Part shown: positions 6,190-6,430 of the stretch, piece after piece
Position numbering within the stretch: position 1 is the first letter of the stretch
Layout: each line of letters opens with the position of its first letter
DNA from: an uncultured Clostridia bacterium
GTDB taxonomy: Bacteria > Bacillota > Clostridia > Oscillospirales > UBA644
Assembly (NCBI GenBank): GCA_904502105.1
Contig: CAJGDF010000104.1
Coordinates: forward strand, 1-6,430
Reading direction: 5' to 3'
DNA length: 6,430 nt
Program-made: the position numbers and the translations under genes
Notes under the pieces: model-generated
What the model saw: the letters and a program-made list of their open reading frames with translations, nothing else
What the model was told of the DNA's origin: nothing
Database searches by the model: none

Positions 6190-6430
6190 ATGAAAAAATT
6201 AACAGCTTTGATTCTTGTTTTTGTTTTAATAAGCTTATTTACGGCTTGCAGTTCGACGGAACAACAAAAAGACAATACTCAAAGCAAAGAGGAATTGCAC
6301 GAGGTTGTAAATTGGAAAGGATTTTTGGAGGAATTTGAAGAACTTGCGAATGAATATAACGGATTTTTAAAATCAGATGAATTTTCTAATGTAGGCAAAT
6401 CCGCAAGTTATACAACCCGAATATCTGAAT
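6190..6430 (+). CDS. Putative secreted lipoprotein of unknown function, N-terminal part (3' end outside window)
   Basis: Eighty residues are visible before the window ends. The start MKKLTALILVFVLISLFTAC is a lipoprotein signal peptide: two Lys, a hydrophobic stretch of about 15 residues and a lipobox FTAC with Cys20 as the lipidation site. The -3 residue is Phe rather than the more usual Leu. After Cys20 comes a Ser/Thr/Gln-rich linker (SSTEQQKDNTQSKEE), then an acidic, probably helical region around WKGFLEEFEELANEYNGFL. The mature protein should be anchored on the outer face of the cell membrane. I recognise no domain in the visible part; a small DUF4352-like or other stress/envelope lipoprotein cannot be excluded. 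It has a very strong promoter with an operator-like palindrome, so it is probably repressed by the divergent XRE regulator. Confidence 0.8.
   Translation, partial: MKKLTALILVFVLISLFTACSSTEQQKDNTQSKEELHEVVNWKGFLEEFEELANEYNGFLKSDEFSNVGKSASYTTRISE

Noticed and set aside
1..6430. CRISPR array, tRNA/rRNA, insertion sequence or prophage genes
   Set aside because: I saw no regularly spaced repeats, no cloverleaf or rRNA sequence, no transposase or integrase, and no phage structural genes in the window.

Overview
The window looks like chromosomal DNA of a Gram-positive, low-to-moderate GC bacterium, most plausibly a gut-type Clostridia member of the Bacillota. This rests on strong AGGAGG-type ribosome sites, hairpin plus U-tract terminators, a lipoprotein signal of Gram-positive style and the mix of protein families. 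The taxonomic call is inference; there is no rRNA or other marker gene here.

Left block (1-3640, + strand): three genes run as one likely operon. They are the C-terminal part of a short-chain dehydrogenase/reductase (SDR), a DUF3810-type membrane protein with a zinc-peptidase-like HELAH motif, and a 694-residue clan GH-A glycosidase. The SDR stop and the DUF3810 start overlap as ATGA, and the glycosidase starts 11 bases after the DUF3810 stop. The glycosidase has a GH35-like N-terminal third but GH42-like catalytic spacing and C-terminal half. A hairpin with a T8 tract ends the operon.

Middle block (3638-5761, - strand): a 693-residue membrane-bound proton-pumping pyrophosphatase (hppA) converges on the operon and shares its terminator region. 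It starts with TTG behind a strong Shine-Dalgarno. It carries the lysine typical of K+-independent pumps, but the Glu and Lys usually found at the ion gate are replaced by Asp and Thr. This suggests the divergent H+-PPase subfamily.

Right block (5807-6430): a back-to-back terminator separates hppA from a compact regulatory module. A 74-residue XRE-type repressor on the - strand is divergent from a lipoprotein gene on the + strand that runs off the end. The lipoprotein promoter is a perfect consensus (TTGACA, 17 bases, TATAAT with a TG extension), followed at its expected start point by a perfect 20-base palindrome. A degenerate copy lies in the repressor's own leader, and a second related copy sharing an exact 14-mer lies over the repressor's stop codon. 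The arrangement fits an autoregulated repressor silencing a very strong promoter. The lipoprotein's function is unknown.
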